From: Micromonospora sp. WMMA1363
Lineage (GTDB): Bacteria > Actinomycetota > Actinomycetes > Mycobacteriales > Micromonosporaceae
DNA length: 64,000 nucleotides
Direction: 5' to 3'
Assembly (NCBI RefSeq): GCF_030345795.1
Contig: NZ_JAUALB010000001.1
Span: 5,820,001-5,884,000, forward strand
Shown here piece after piece: positions 1 through 8,600 of this stretch. The notes below the pieces were generated by a model. It was not told the DNA's origin, did not search any database, and saw only the letters and a list, made by a program, of their open reading frames with translations. The position numbers and the translations under genes are program-made. Every line of letters begins with the position of its first letter. Position 1 is the first letter of the stretch.

Positions 1-864
1 GTTTTCGCGGCGATCGACGCGGGCTGCGCGGCCGTCCGGGTGAACCCGGGCAACATCCGCCAGTTCGACGACAAGGTCAAGGAAATCGCCAAGGCCGCCG
101 GCGACGCCGGCGTGCCGATCCGGATCGGCGTGAACGCCGGATCGCTGGACAAGCGGCTGCTGGCCAAGCATGGCAAGGCCACCGCCGAGGCGTTGGTCGA
201 GTCGGCGCTGTGGGAGTGTTCGCTGTTCGAAGAGCACGACTTCCGGGACATCAAGATCTCCGTGAAGCACAACGACCCGGTGGTGATGATCCGGGCGTAC
301 CGGCAGCTCGCCGAGAAGTGCGACTATCCGCTGCACCTGGGGGTGACCGAGGCCGGGCCGGCGTTCCAGGGCACCATCAAGTCGGCGGTGGCCTTCGGCG
401 CGCTGCTCGCCGAGGGCATCGGCGACACCATCCGGGTGTCCTTGTCCGCCCCGCCGGTCGAGGAAATCAAGGTCGGCGCCGCGATCCTGGAGTCGCTCGG
501 CCTGCGAGAGCGCGGGCTGGAGATCGTCTCCTGCCCGTCCTGCGGGCGTGCCCAGGTGGACGTCTACAAGCTCGCCGAGGAGGTCACCGCCGGCCTGGAG
601 GGGCTGCCGGTGCCGCTGCGGGTCGCCGTGATGGGGTGCGTGGTGAACGGGCCCGGTGAGGCCCGCGAGGCTGACCTGGGGGTCGCATCCGGCAACGGCA
701 AGGGCCAGATCTTCGTCAAGGGCCAGGTCATCAAGACCGTCCCCGAGGGGCAGATCGTGGAGACGCTGATCGAGGAGGCACTCCGGCTGGCCGAGGAGAT
801 GGGCGCCGAGCTGCCCGAGGAGCTGCGCGGCCTGACCTCCGGCGCCACCGTCACCGTGCACTGA
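1..864 (+). CDS. ispG: 4-hydroxy-3-methylbut-2-enyl diphosphate synthase, C-terminal part
   Basis: This is the 3' part of ispG (gcpE), the [4Fe-4S] enzyme that reductively opens methylerythritol cyclodiphosphate in the MEP isoprenoid pathway in the cytoplasm. The frame is open from the first base of the window, so the start lies upstream. The visible part shows VNPGNIR and NAGSLD of the TIM-barrel half and the iron-sulphur half with SCPSCGRAQ and [11 protein letters not shown], whose three cysteines and glutamate hold the cluster. About 287 residues are visible, against roughly 380-390 for the whole protein. It ends normally with TGA. In related actinomycetes ispG is preceded by dxr and a site-2 protease and followed by an acetyltransferase gene, as here. 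Confidence 0.97.
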   Translation, partial: VFAAIDAGCAAVRVNPGNIRQFDDKVKEIAKAAGDAGVPIRIGVNAGSLDKRLLAKHGKATAEALVESALWECSLFEEHDFRDIKISVKHNDPVVMIRAYRQLAEKCDYPLHLGVTEAGPAFQGTIKSAVAFGALLAEGIGDTIRVSLSAPPVEEIKVGAAILESLGLRERGLEIVSCPSCGRAQVDVYKLAEEVTAGLEGLPVPLRVAVMGCVVNGPGEAREADLGVASGNGKGQIFVKGQVIKTVPEGQIVETLIEEALRLAEEMGAELPEELRGLTSGATVTVH

Positions 865-1074
865 GCGCGGCATCGTCACCTGGTGCCGACCGTCGGCGTG
901 CGCTGAGTTGGTGCCCGCAACGACCACCGGTCGAGTCGGCGCGCTCGCTCCACGGCCAGTCGTACCAAAGGTCAATGATGTCTATGCGTCCGGCTGACAG
1001 GTGCCCCCCGGCGGTCGGAGTGTGATGGTCCGGTCGGCCAACACGTCCTCCCTCGATCTGGCAGGCTGGTAGCC

Positions 1075-1914
1075 GTGCTGACGGTGCCAGTACGGCAACT
1101 GGGGGAATCGGAGCGCCGCGCGGTCGAGCAACTGCTCGACCTCGACCCGTACGCGGGCGCGCAGGTCGCTGAGCGGGTCGCCGAGCGGGGGCTTGCCTGG
1201 TGGCGGGCCGAGGGACGGGTCTTCGGCTACGGCAGCCGTCGGCACCTGGAGTCCGTCTGCTGGCTCGGCGGCAACCTTACCCCGGTGCTCGCCAGCGGGC
1301 CGGCCGTCGCCGCCTTCGCCGACCTGCTCGCCGAGGAGGATCGGCTCTGCTCGTCGATCGTCGGTCGCGCCGACGAGGTGCTCGGGCTCTGGGATCGGCT
1401 CTCGGCGACCTGGGGCCCGGCCCGGGACATCCGCCCCAACCAGCCGCTGCTCGCCACCGACTCGATGCCCGCCGTGCCCGCCGATCCGCACGTGCGCTGC
1501 GTGCGCCGGGGGGAGACGGACCGGCTCTTCCCGGCGGCGGTGGCGATGTACACCGAGGAGGTGGGTGTCTCGCCACTGGCCGAGGACGGCGGGCGCGGCT
1601 ACCGCTGCCGGGTGGCGGACCTGGTCCGAGCCGGCCGGGCGTACGCCCGGTTCGTCGACGGGGCGGTCGTCTTCAAAGCCGAACTGGCGGTGGTGACCCG
1701 GCGGACCGCGCAGGTGCAGGGCGTCTGGGTGGCCCCCGAGTGGCGGGGCCGGGGGATCGCGACGGCGGCGATGGCCGCCGTGGTGCGGGACGCGTTGCAG
1801 CGCGTCGCGCCGACCGTCAGCCTCTACGTGAACGATTTCAACCTGCCCGCCCGCCGGGTGTACGAACGCTGCGGCTTCCGGCCGGTCGGCACCCTTGCCA
1901 CCGTTCTATTCTGA
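1075..1914 (+). CDS. GNAT family acetyltransferase with DUF4081 N-terminal half
   Basis: The 279-residue protein has an N-terminal half resembling DUF4081 and a C-terminal GNAT fold with the acetyl-CoA binding stretch VWVAPEWRGRGIATAAM (near residue 220) and the closing YVNDFNLPARRVYERCGF motif, typical of N-acetyltransferases. It corresponds in position and build to the acetyltransferase that follows gcpE in mycobacteria (Rv2867c, from memory). The substrate is unknown. The start is GTG at 1075; there is no good ribosome binding site, and CAGGCT lies 8 nt before the start, so the message could be leaderless. It lies 210 bp after ispG, a gap that could hold its own promoter. Confidence 0.88.
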   Translation: MLTVPVRQLGESERRAVEQLLDLDPYAGAQVAERVAERGLAWWRAEGRVFGYGSRRHLESVCWLGGNLTPVLASGPAVAAFADLLAEEDRLCSSIVGRADEVLGLWDRLSATWGPARDIRPNQPLLATDSMPAVPADPHVRCVRRGETDRLFPAAVAMYTEEVGVSPLAEDGGRGYRCRVADLVRAGRAYARFVDGAVVFKAELAVVTRRTAQVQGVWVAPEWRGRGIATAAMAAVVRDALQRVAPTVSLYVNDFNLPARRVYERCGFRPVGTLATVLF

Positions 1915-1970
1915 CTGCCGCCGCTTCGACCTGACCGCCGCCTGACAGCCTGACCGCCGCGTCGGTCGAT

Positions 1971-2029
1971 CCGTTCGGGTCTGACCCGTTCGGGTCTGAC
2001 CCGTTCGGGTCTGGCCCGTCTGGTCTGAC
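1971..2029. repeat. 15-bp tandem repeat between two genes
   Basis: Three tandem copies of CCGTTCGGGTCTGAC (1971-1985, 1986-2000, 2001-2015, the last with one change) are followed by a degenerate fourth copy. It lies in the roughly 290-bp gap between the acetyltransferase and the ABC operon, of which the rest holds only the promoter described next. No coding potential is seen. It is one of several short tandem repeats of unrelated sequence at gene ends in this window. Confidence 0.85.
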
Positions 2030-2178
2030 CTGTCCGGCCGGATGGCTGCTCGGCCGCTCCGCCCGACGGTGGACGGCCTCGTCCGGGCTGGGTTCGCGCG
2101 GCGCTGCGCCGGATGACCCGGATCACGTCGGGTGAGGGGTTCCGAATCGGCGGGCCGGAACTATGCTGGCCATGTTTT

Positions 2179-2195
2179 TATACTGACCAGTCAGT
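2179..2195 (+). promoter_or_regulatory. Promoter -10 box overlapped by TetR-type palindromic operator
   Basis: TATACT at 2179-2184 is a good -10 box. It overlaps a perfect inverted repeat ACTGAC-CA-GTCAGT at 2182-2195, the size and style of a TetR-family operator. The likely start of transcription falls inside or just after the palindrome, so a bound repressor would block the polymerase. The operon it drives ends with a TetR-family gene (5391-5984), the natural candidate for binding here. No convincing -35 box was seen. That this palindrome is the operator is inference; the palindrome and its overlap with TATACT are direct. Confidence 0.72.
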
Positions 2196-2210
2196 TTAGG
2201 GAGTGGCTTG

Positions 2211-3122
2211 GTGGGGGACGTGGTCGTCGAGGCACGCGGATTGGGCATGCGTACCCGCCGCGGCTGGGTGTTCCGGGACGTCGACCTGACCGCGGCCCGC
2301 GGTGAGTTGCACGCGGTGATCGGCTTACCCGGCAGCGGGCGGACATCGCTGCTGCTCGCGCTCGCCGGCCGCTTCCCGACCACCCACGGGCGGCTGCTCC
2401 GGCACGGTCCGGCGGCCCTGGGGCACGTCCCGGGGGTGCACGAGCCCGACCCGGCCCTGACCGTCGCGGAGCACATCCGGGAGCGACTGCTGCTCCTCGG
2501 ACCCGTCCCACGCCGACGCCGCCAGCTGGTGCCGATGGCGGCGCTGCGGGCCCGGCGCGCCTACCGGCGGGACGCCTACGCCACCGCGATCTCGGGCGCC
2601 GACCTCACCGGCGACCTGCCCTTCGATCCGGCCACCCGAGGCCGGGACCTCACCCCACTGCACCGTCAGGTGCTCGGGCTCGTCCTTGCCACGCTGAGTG
2701 GCCCCGCGTTGATCGTCGCCGACGACGTGGACGCCGGGTCGGACCCAACCGAGCGGGCCTGGCTCTGGGCGACGCTGGCGCACCTGGCCGACCAGGGGTA
2801 CGCGGTGCTCGCCACCGCCCGCGCCCTCGAACTGGGCACCCCGGCGGTCGTCCACCGCCTCGGGGACCCCTCCGCCCATGCCATCCCCGGGCACCGTCCG
2901 CACCCGCATCCCCCGGCCGTCAGCGCAGCCCGGGCCACCGGACGGCATCGAGCCGGCCACGGCAGCCGAGTCGCCCCGTCCGCGGCCGATTCCGCCCCGT
3001 CCACGGCCGTTCCCGTCCCGTCCGGGGCCGATTCCGCCCCGTCCGGGGCCGTTCCCGTCCCGTCCGGGGCCGTTCCCGTCCCGTCGGCGACCGACGCCGA
3101 GACCACCAAGGTGGACCAGTGA
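2211..3122 (+). CDS. ABC-type ATPase with degenerate signature motif
   Basis: The 303-residue protein has an ABC nucleotide-binding domain. Walker A reads GLPGSGRTS, with arginine in place of the invariant lysine. Walker B reads PALIVADDVD, with aspartate where the catalytic glutamate normally sits, and no LSGGQ signature is visible in front of it. It may bind ATP poorly or act structurally. The last 90 residues are a Pro/Ala/His-rich tail with a seven-residue repeat (PSGAVPV or PSGADSA). GTG at 2211 lies 7 nt after AGGGAG; TTG at 2208 is an alternative. It overlaps the membrane-protein gene that follows by 4 nt, so the two are translationally coupled and probably form a transporter. Confidence 0.8.
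   Translation: MGDVVVEARGLGMRTRRGWVFRDVDLTAARGELHAVIGLPGSGRTSLLLALAGRFPTTHGRLLRHGPAALGHVPGVHEPDPALTVAEHIRERLLLLGPVPRRRRQLVPMAALRARRAYRRDAYATAISGADLTGDLPFDPATRGRDLTPLHRQVLGLVLATLSGPALIVADDVDAGSDPTERAWLWATLAHLADQGYAVLATARALELGTPAVVHRLGDPSAHAIPGHRPHPHPPAVSAARATGRHRAGHGSRVAPSAADSAPSTAVPVPSGADSAPSGAVPVPSGAVPVPSATDAETTKVDQ
2967..3092. repeat. 21-bp in-frame tandem repeat encoding a 7-residue tail repeat
   Basis: About six copies of a 21-bp unit lie end to end (for example 3009-3029, 3030-3050, 3051-3071, 3072-3092; the earliest, 2967-2987, is degenerate). Two versions alternate, beginning GTTCCCGTCCCG or GATTCCGCCCCG. The unit length is a multiple of three, so copy number can change without loss of frame in the C-terminal tail of the ATPase. 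Confidence 0.85.
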
Positions 3123-5353
3123 GCGTGTTCCGACTCGCCCGATTCGAGCTGCGGCGGATGACCCGCGGCCGGCTGCCCCGGGCCGCACTCGCCGTGCTCA
3201 CCGTCATCCCGCTGCTCTACGGCGCGCTCTACCTGTACGCGTTCTGGGACCCGTACGGAAAGCTGGACCGGATCCCGGTGGCGCTGGTCAACGCCGACCG
3301 CCCGGCCACCGCGAGCGACGGCAGCACCGTGCAGGCCGGGCAGGACCTCAGCGACGAACTGCTCGACCGGCAGGTCTTCGGCTGGCACGTCACCAACGCC
3401 GAGGACGCCGCGGCCGGCCTCCGCAATGGCCGCTACCACCTGGTGTTCGCCATCCCGGCGGAGTTCTCCGCCACCCTCGCCGCCGGCCCCGACCCGCAGC
3501 GGCCCGCCCAGCAGGGGCGGCTGAAACTGGTCAGCGACGACGCGAACAACTACCTGTCCGGCCTGCTCGCCCGGTCCGCCTTCAGCGAGATCCGGGCCGC
3601 CGCCGCGGAGGGCGCCGCCGCGGGCTACTTCGCGGAGATGCTGGTCGGTTTCACCGACGCGAAGGCGGAGACCGCTCGGGCGGCCGAGGGCGCGGGCACG
3701 GTCGCCGACGGGCTGAGTAGGTCAACGGACGGCGCCGCGACGATCGCCGACAAGCTTGACCAGAGCGCCGGCGGTGCCGGTGACCTGGCCGACGGCCTGG
3801 ATGCTTCCGCCGACGGCGCCGGCCAGCTCGCCGGTGGTCTCGACCGAAGCGTGACCGGTGCCGATGAGCTGGCCGACGGGATCGGGCAGCTACGGACCGG
3901 GGCGGTGCAGCTCGCCGACGGCACGGCGCGGGCGGCCGCCACCACCCGAACCGTCGCCGACCGGGTCGACGCCGCAGCCGGCCAGGTGGAGCCGGTCCTG
4001 CGGGAGAACGCCGAACTGATCGCGACGTCCGCCACCGCCGTGGCCGAGGGCGCCGAGGCACTGGCCGCCGGGCTGGACGTGCTACCCGCCCGGGCAGAGG
4101 CGGCCGTCACCGCCGCCCAAACCGTCCGCGACCGCCTCGACGCCCTGGTCGCCGCGCACCCCGAGCTGGCCGACGATCCCTCCGTGATCGCCGCCCGCCG
4201 GGCCGCCGACCAGGCGGTCGCCGCCGCCGAGGCGGTGGCGACCGGGCTGGAACCGACCGACCTGGACGCGCTGCGGCAGCAGATGACGAGGGTGGCCGCG
4301 ACCGCCCGGGAGATCGCGGCGAGGGCCCCGCACCTCGCCGACGACGTCGCCGGCGCCCGCGCCAAGGTGGACGAGCTGGCGACCGGCCTGGCCACCCTCG
4401 CCGAGGGCAGCGCCCGGTTACGGGACGGCCTGGGCGCGGCGGCCACCGGCGCCGACGAGCTGCACGGCGGCCTGTTCCGGCTCGCCAGCGGAGCCCGCGA
4501 ACTGGACGGCGGGCTCGAGCGGCTCGGCGCCGGCAGCCAGCGGCTCGCCGGCGGCCTCGTCCGGCTGGAAGGCGGCGCGGGTGACCTCGCCGACGGCCTC
4601 ACCCGGCTCGGCTCCGGCGCCGGGGACCTCGCCGACGGGCTCGCCGCCGGGGCCGGGAAGATCCCCGGGTACGACGACGCGGACGCCCGCGCCGACGTCC
4701 TCGGCGACCCGGTGGCGCTGGACCACACCGCCCGCAACCCCGCCGGCTCGTACGGGGTGGGCTTCGCCCCGTACTTCCTCGGGCTGGCCCTCTGGGTCGG
4801 CGCGATGATCACGTACCTGCTGCTGCGACCCCTCAACCGGCGGCACGTGATGTCCGGTGCGCCCGCCTGGCGGGTGACGCTGGCGGGCTGGCTGCCCGCC
4901 GCGGCGATCGGCCTGGCTCAGGCCGGGGTGCTCTTCACGGTGGTGACGGTGGCGCTCGGGTTGGACCCGGTGCGACCCGTCGCGACCCTCGGGCTGCTCG
5001 CGCTGACCTCGCTCGCCTTCACCGCGCTCGTGCAGTGGCTCGGGGCGCAGCTCGGCCCGGCCGGCCGGCTGGTGGCGCTGGCGCTGCTCATGCTCCAGCT
5101 CACCTCCTCCGGCGGCACCTACCCCGTGCAGACCTCGCCCGCCTTCTTCGAGGCCGTTCACCCGTTCATGCCGATGAGCTACGTGGTGTCGGCGCTGCGG
5201 CACACGGTCAACGGCGGGACGGTCGAGCCGGTGGTGACCGGGGTGCTGGTGCTCGTCGCGTTCGGCATGGCGGCGCTCGCGCTGACCGGGTTCGCCGCGC
5301 GGCGAACCCGCCGGCTGACCCCGGCCACCCTTCACCCCGAGCTGACCATGTGA
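3119..5353 (+). CDS. YhgE/Pip family ABC-2-type membrane protein
   Basis: The 744-residue protein starts with a positively charged end and one membrane segment (about residues 22-42). An extracellular region of about 500 residues follows, with IPVALVNAD near residue 55 as in the YhgE/Pip family. Many turns of a repeat like GAGDLADGL suggest a long helical or coiled stalk. The protein closes with five or six membrane segments (about residues 555-735) of the ABC-2 permease type. Relatives include phage infection protein and type VII secretion partner proteins. Its job here is probably export, together with the ATPase with which it overlaps by 4 nt; the substrate is unknown. A TetR gene follows after 37 nt in the same operon. 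Confidence 0.85.
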   Translation: MSVFRLARFELRRMTRGRLPRAALAVLTVIPLLYGALYLYAFWDPYGKLDRIPVALVNADRPATASDGSTVQAGQDLSDELLDRQVFGWHVTNAEDAAAGLRNGRYHLVFAIPAEFSATLAAGPDPQRPAQQGRLKLVSDDANNYLSGLLARSAFSEIRAAAAEGAAAGYFAEMLVGFTDAKAETARAAEGAGTVADGLSRSTDGAATIADKLDQSAGGAGDLADGLDASADGAGQLAGGLDRSVTGADELADGIGQLRTGAVQLADGTARAAATTRTVADRVDAAAGQVEPVLRENAELIATSATAVAEGAEALAAGLDVLPARAEAAVTAAQTVRDRLDALVAAHPELADDPSVIAARRAADQAVAAAEAVATGLEPTDLDALRQQMTRVAATAREIAARAPHLADDVAGARAKVDELATGLATLAEGSARLRDGLGAAATGADELHGGLFRLASGARELDGGLERLGAGSQRLAGGLVRLEGGAGDLADGLTRLGSGAGDLADGLAAGAGKIPGYDDADARADVLGDPVALDHTARNPAGSYGVGFAPYFLGLALWVGAMITYLLLRPLNRRHVMSGAPAWRVTLAGWLPAAAIGLAQAGVLFTVVTVALGLDPVRPVATLGLLALTSLAFTALVQWLGAQLGPAGRLVALALLMLQLTSSGGTYPVQTSPAFFEAVHPFMPMSYVVSALRHTVNGGTVEPVVTGVLVLVAFGMAALALTGFAARRTRRLTPATLHPELTM

Positions 5354-5390
5354 GGATGCTGAGGGTCAGCCGGAGCCCGGGGAGGCGCGC

Positions 5391-5984
5391 ATGACGGACG
5401 GACGGAGCCGACGGCGGCAGGACACCCGCCAACGCCTCTTCGAGGCGGCCGTGGAACTCATCGCCGAGCAGGGCTTCTCCGCCACCACCGTGGACGACAT
5501 CGCCGCTCGCGCCGGAGTCGCCAAGGGCACCGTCTACTACAACTTCCAGTCCAAGACGATCCTCTTCGAGGAGCTGCTCAAGCACGGTATCGGCCTGCTC
5601 ACCGCCGAGTTCCGGGCCGCCGTGGCCGGGCTGCCGCCCCGGGAGGCGTTGGCCGCCCTGGTCCGAGCCGAGCTGGAGTACATCCGTCGCTACCGCGCCT
5701 TCGCCCAGCTGCTGCTGTCCGAGATGTGGCGGACCAACCGCGAGTGGCAGCAGACCCTGCGGCTGCTACGCGGTCAGGCGATCGAGGTGATCGCGGAGAC
5801 CGTACGCGCCGGCGTCACCAGCGGTGACCTGCCGGCGGACCTGGACGTGCGGACCGCCTCATCCGCCCTGTTCGGCGTCGGCCTGGTGGTCGCCGTGGAC
5901 TGGCTCGTCTTCGCGCCGGATCGACCGTTGGAGGACGTCCAAGAGGCGCTGCTGCGGATCGTGCGCCGGGTAGCCGAGGTGTGA
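5391..5984 (+). CDS. TetR/AcrR family transcriptional regulator
   Basis: The 197-residue protein has an N-terminal helix-turn-helix with AGVAKGTVYYNF (about residues 41-52), the recognition helix region of TetR regulators, and a C-terminal ligand-binding helical domain. It is the third gene of the operon that starts at 2211. It probably represses that operon from the ACTGAC-CA-GTCAGT palindrome at 2182-2195 and is relieved by a small molecule handled by the transporter. ATG at 5391 is preceded by GGAGG in a suitable place. The inducer cannot be told from sequence. Confidence 0.92.
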   Translation: MTDGRSRRRQDTRQRLFEAAVELIAEQGFSATTVDDIAARAGVAKGTVYYNFQSKTILFEELLKHGIGLLTAEFRAAVAGLPPREALAALVRAELEYIRRYRAFAQLLLSEMWRTNREWQQTLRLLRGQAIEVIAETVRAGVTSGDLPADLDVRTASSALFGVGLVVAVDWLVFAPDRPLEDVQEALLRIVRRVAEV

Positions 5985-6033
5985 CGACGGTTCCCTTCGC
6001 CACCATGCGGCACCCGCCGGGGCGCGGGCGGCG

Positions 6034-7104
6034 TCAGCCGACGGCGCGCAGGTACGGGGCGGGCCAGGACGACGCGGCGCCGAGCTTCGCGGCGGCGCGG
6101 TGCGGCCAGTACGGGTCGCGGAGCAGCTCCCGGCCGAGCAGCACCAGGTCGGCCTCGCCGGAGGCCACGATCTGCTCGGCCTGCTCCGGCTCGACGATCA
6201 CGCCAACCGCGCCGGTGGCGATCCCGGCGTCCCGGCGGATCCGGGCGGCCAGCGGCACCTGGTAGCCCGGCCCGACGGGGATGCTCGCGTCCGGCGATGC
6301 CCCGCCGGAGGAACAGTCGACCAGGTCCACGCCCGCGTGGGCCAGCTCACCGGCGAGCGCCACGCTGTCCTCGACGGTCCAGCCGCCGGGCACCCAGTCG
6401 GTGGCCGAGATCCGGGCCAGCACCGGCACGTCCTCCCCGACGGTGGCGCGGACCGCCCGGGCCACCGCGAGAGTGAGGCGCATCCGCCCGGCACGGTCAC
6501 CGCCCCACCGGTCGGTGCGGTGGTTGGTCAGCGGGGACAGGAACTCGTGCAGCAGGTAACCGTGCGCGGCGTGGATCTCCACCGCCTCGAAGCCGGCAGC
6601 GACAGCCCGGCCGGCCGCCGCCGCGAACGCCTCGACCACCCCGGCGAGGCCGGTCTCGTCCAGCGCCGTCGGGCGGCGGTAGCCGGCGACGAACGGTTCG
6701 TCGCCCGGGCCGACCGGGGACCAGCCGCCCTCGGTGTCCGGCACCCCGCCCCGCTGCGGCGACCACGGCCGGTGCGTCGAGGCCTTGAAGCCGGCGTGCG
6801 CCAGCTGCACCGCCGGGAGCGCGCCCTGCGCGGCGACGAACGCGGTCACCGGCCGCCACGCGTCGACGTGGGCGTCGGACCACAGCCCGGTGTCCTGGGG
6901 GCTGATCCGTCCCTCGGGTACCACGGCGGTCGCCTCGGTCAGGACCAGGCCGGCGCCGCCGACCGCCCGGGTGCCCAGGTGCACGAGGTGCCAGTCGGTG
7001 GGCAGGCCGTCCGGGCCGGCCGAGTACTGGCACATCGGTGCGACGGCGACCCGGTTGGGCAGCGTCACCGCGCGCAGGGTGAGGGGGCTGAACAGGGCGG
7101 TCAT
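6034..7104 (-). CDS. Old yellow enzyme family NADH:flavin oxidoreductase
   Basis: The 356-residue protein is an FMN-dependent TIM-barrel ene-reductase of the old yellow enzyme (YqjM-like) class. It begins LFSPLTLRAVTLPNRVAVAP and carries MCQYSA, whose cysteine tunes the flavin in this subclass, then HAAHGYLLHEFLSPL and NHRTDRWGG. Such enzymes reduce activated C=C bonds of enones or quinone-like compounds; the true substrate is unknown. ATG at 7104 is chosen because GAGAGGACG lies just upstream; an upstream in-frame start at 7134 would add ten residues without homology. It lies 59 nt after the symporter gene on the same strand and may share its transcript. Confidence 0.92.
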   Translation of the reverse strand: MTALFSPLTLRAVTLPNRVAVAPMCQYSAGPDGLPTDWHLVHLGTRAVGGAGLVLTEATAVVPEGRISPQDTGLWSDAHVDAWRPVTAFVAAQGALPAVQLAHAGFKASTHRPWSPQRGGVPDTEGGWSPVGPGDEPFVAGYRRPTALDETGLAGVVEAFAAAAGRAVAAGFEAVEIHAAHGYLLHEFLSPLTNHRTDRWGGDRAGRMRLTLAVARAVRATVGEDVPVLARISATDWVPGGWTVEDSVALAGELAHAGVDLVDCSSGGASPDASIPVGPGYQVPLAARIRRDAGIATGAVGVIVEPEQAEQIVASGEADLVLLGRELLRDPYWPHRAAAKLGAASSWPAPYLRAVG

Positions 7105-7163
7105 CGCATCGTCCTCTCGGTCGCGCGACGGCACCGCGGGGTGCCTTCGCGGGGTGGGGTTCG

Positions 7164-8456
7164 TCAGGCTGGGATGGGAACCGGCTCGCCGTCCCGGGTC
7201 GGCTGCGGCTCCCGCTCGACCGGGTCCCGGCGACCCGCGGAGTCGTACGAGGCGCGGTCGAGGGTGCCCTCACGGGCGGCCACGATCGTCGGTACGAGCG
7301 CCTGACCGGCCACGTTGGTGGCGGTCCGGATCATGTCCAGGATCGGGTCGACGGCCAGGAGCAGTCCCGCGCCGGCCAGCGGCAGGCCGAGCGTGCTCAG
7401 GGTGAGGGTCAGCATGACGACCGCCCCGGTCAGCCCGGCGGTCGCCGCCGAGCCCACCACGGACACGAAGGCGATCAGCAGGTAGTCGGTGACACCCAGC
7501 TCGACGCCGAAGACCTGCGCCACGAAGATCGCGGCCAGGGCCGGGTAGATCGCCGCGCACCCGTCCATCTTCGTGGTGGCGCCGAACGGCACCGCGAAGG
7601 ACGCGTACTCGCGGGGGACACCGAGGCGCTCGACCGAGCGTTGGGTCACCGGCATGGTGCCGACCGAGGAGCGGGAGACGAACGCCAGCTCGATGGCCGG
7701 CCACACGCCGGCGAAGAAGCGCAGCGGGTTGAGTCGTCCGGCGGTCACCAGCAGCAGCGGGTAGACCACGAACAGCACGATCGCGCAGCCGACGTACACC
7801 GCGGTGGTGAAGCGGGCGAGTGGGGCCAGCAGGTTCCAGCCGTACGACGCGACGGCGTTGCCGATCAGACCCAGGGTGCCGATCGGGGCGAGCCGGATCA
7901 CCCACCAGAGCGCCTTCTGGACGATCTCCAGCAGCGCGCGGTTGAGGTCGACGAACGGCTCGGCGGCCTTGCCGACCAACAGTGCGGCGGCCCCGACGAC
8001 CAGGGCGAGGAAGACGATCTGGAGAACGTTGCCGTCCACGAAGGCGCCGACCGGGTTGGTCGGCACGATGCCGGTGAGGAAGTCGGTCCAGGAACCGGTC
8101 CGGGTGGGGGCGGTGGCGGCGGCGGTGTCCAGTGTGACCCCACGACCGGGGTCGGTGAGCAGGCCGAGGCCGAGGCCGACACCGACCGCGATCAACGCGG
8201 TCGCGCCGAACCAGAGCAGCGTCTTGAGCGCCAACCGGGCCGCGTTGGTCACGCCGCGCAGGCTGACCACGCTGACCACGATGGCGGTGAAGACCAGCGG
8301 CGGTACGGCCAGTTTGAGTAGCTGGACGAAGAGGCCACCGACGGTGTCGAGGGTGCTGGTCAGCCAGGACAGGTCGTACGCGCGGGCGACGAAGCCGAGC
8401 GCCACGCCGAGTACGAGGCCGAGCAGGATCTGCAGGGAAAAGGGGATCTTGCGCAT
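7164..8456 (-). CDS. Dicarboxylate/amino acid:cation symporter (DAACS family)
   Basis: The 430-residue membrane protein belongs to the sodium or proton coupled DAACS family (GltP, DctA, TcyP). It has about eight membrane segments, the re-entrant loop serine stretch SRSSVGTMPVTQ, and FGATTKMDGCAAIYP in the place of the family motif NMDGT, here with Lys for Asn. Substrates in the family are dicarboxylates, glutamate/aspartate or cystine, and the sequence alone does not decide. A small peptide gene with a late Cys codon ends 40 nt upstream (8497-8586), which hints at control by cysteine supply and so at a cystine-type substrate; that is inference. The 19 or so C-terminal residues are polar and charged. 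Confidence 0.92.
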   Translation of the reverse strand: MRKIPFSLQILLGLVLGVALGFVARAYDLSWLTSTLDTVGGLFVQLLKLAVPPLVFTAIVVSVVSLRGVTNAARLALKTLLWFGATALIAVGVGLGLGLLTDPGRGVTLDTAAATAPTRTGSWTDFLTGIVPTNPVGAFVDGNVLQIVFLALVVGAAALLVGKAAEPFVDLNRALLEIVQKALWWVIRLAPIGTLGLIGNAVASYGWNLLAPLARFTTAVYVGCAIVLFVVYPLLLVTAGRLNPLRFFAGVWPAIELAFVSRSSVGTMPVTQRSVERLGVPREYASFAVPFGATTKMDGCAAIYPALAAIFVAQVFGVELGVTDYLLIAFVSVVGSAATAGLTGAVVMLTLTLSTLGLPLAGAGLLLAVDPILDMIRTATNVAGQALVPTIVAAREGTLDRASYDSAGRRDPVEREPQPTRDGEPVPIPA

Positions 8457-8496
8457 GGCGGGTCCAGGTCTGGAACGGGGTTGGTCAGGGGCGCTG

Positions 8497-8586
8497 TCAG
8501 GGCACGAGTCGCGCCGGACAGGTACCGCTGGCCTGCCGCCGCAGGTCGACGTACAGCCGCACCGTGAGATTCCAGACGTTGGTCAT
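8497..8586 (-). CDS. Putative 29-residue leader peptide of the symporter gene
   Basis: ATG at 8586 opens a 29-residue frame ending in TGA at 8497-8499. Its second half reads RLYVDLRRQASGTCPAR. This resembles the small actinobacterial 'putative leader peptides' (pattern R-x-VDL-R-x-x-S-x-x-C) found in front of sulphur and transport genes. The frame is preceded by TAGGCT and 8 nt, and no Shine-Dalgarno sequence, so it would be translated from a leaderless message. It ends 40 nt before the symporter start, an arrangement fit for attenuation by slow translation at the Cys codon. The family match is from memory of the pattern and cannot be searched here. Confidence 0.65.
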   Translation of the reverse strand: MTNVWNLTVRLYVDLRRQASGTCPARLVP

Positions 8587-8594
8587 CGCCGGTG

Positions 8595-8600
8595 AGCCTA
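8595..8600 (-). promoter_or_regulatory. -10 box (TAGGCT) for leader peptide and symporter
   Basis: On the minus strand TAGGCT is followed by 8 nt and then the ATG of the leader peptide gene at 8586. The same hexamer at the same distance precedes several other starts in this window. Transcription would begin at or very near the A of the start codon. No clear -35 box was seen. Confidence 0.6.
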
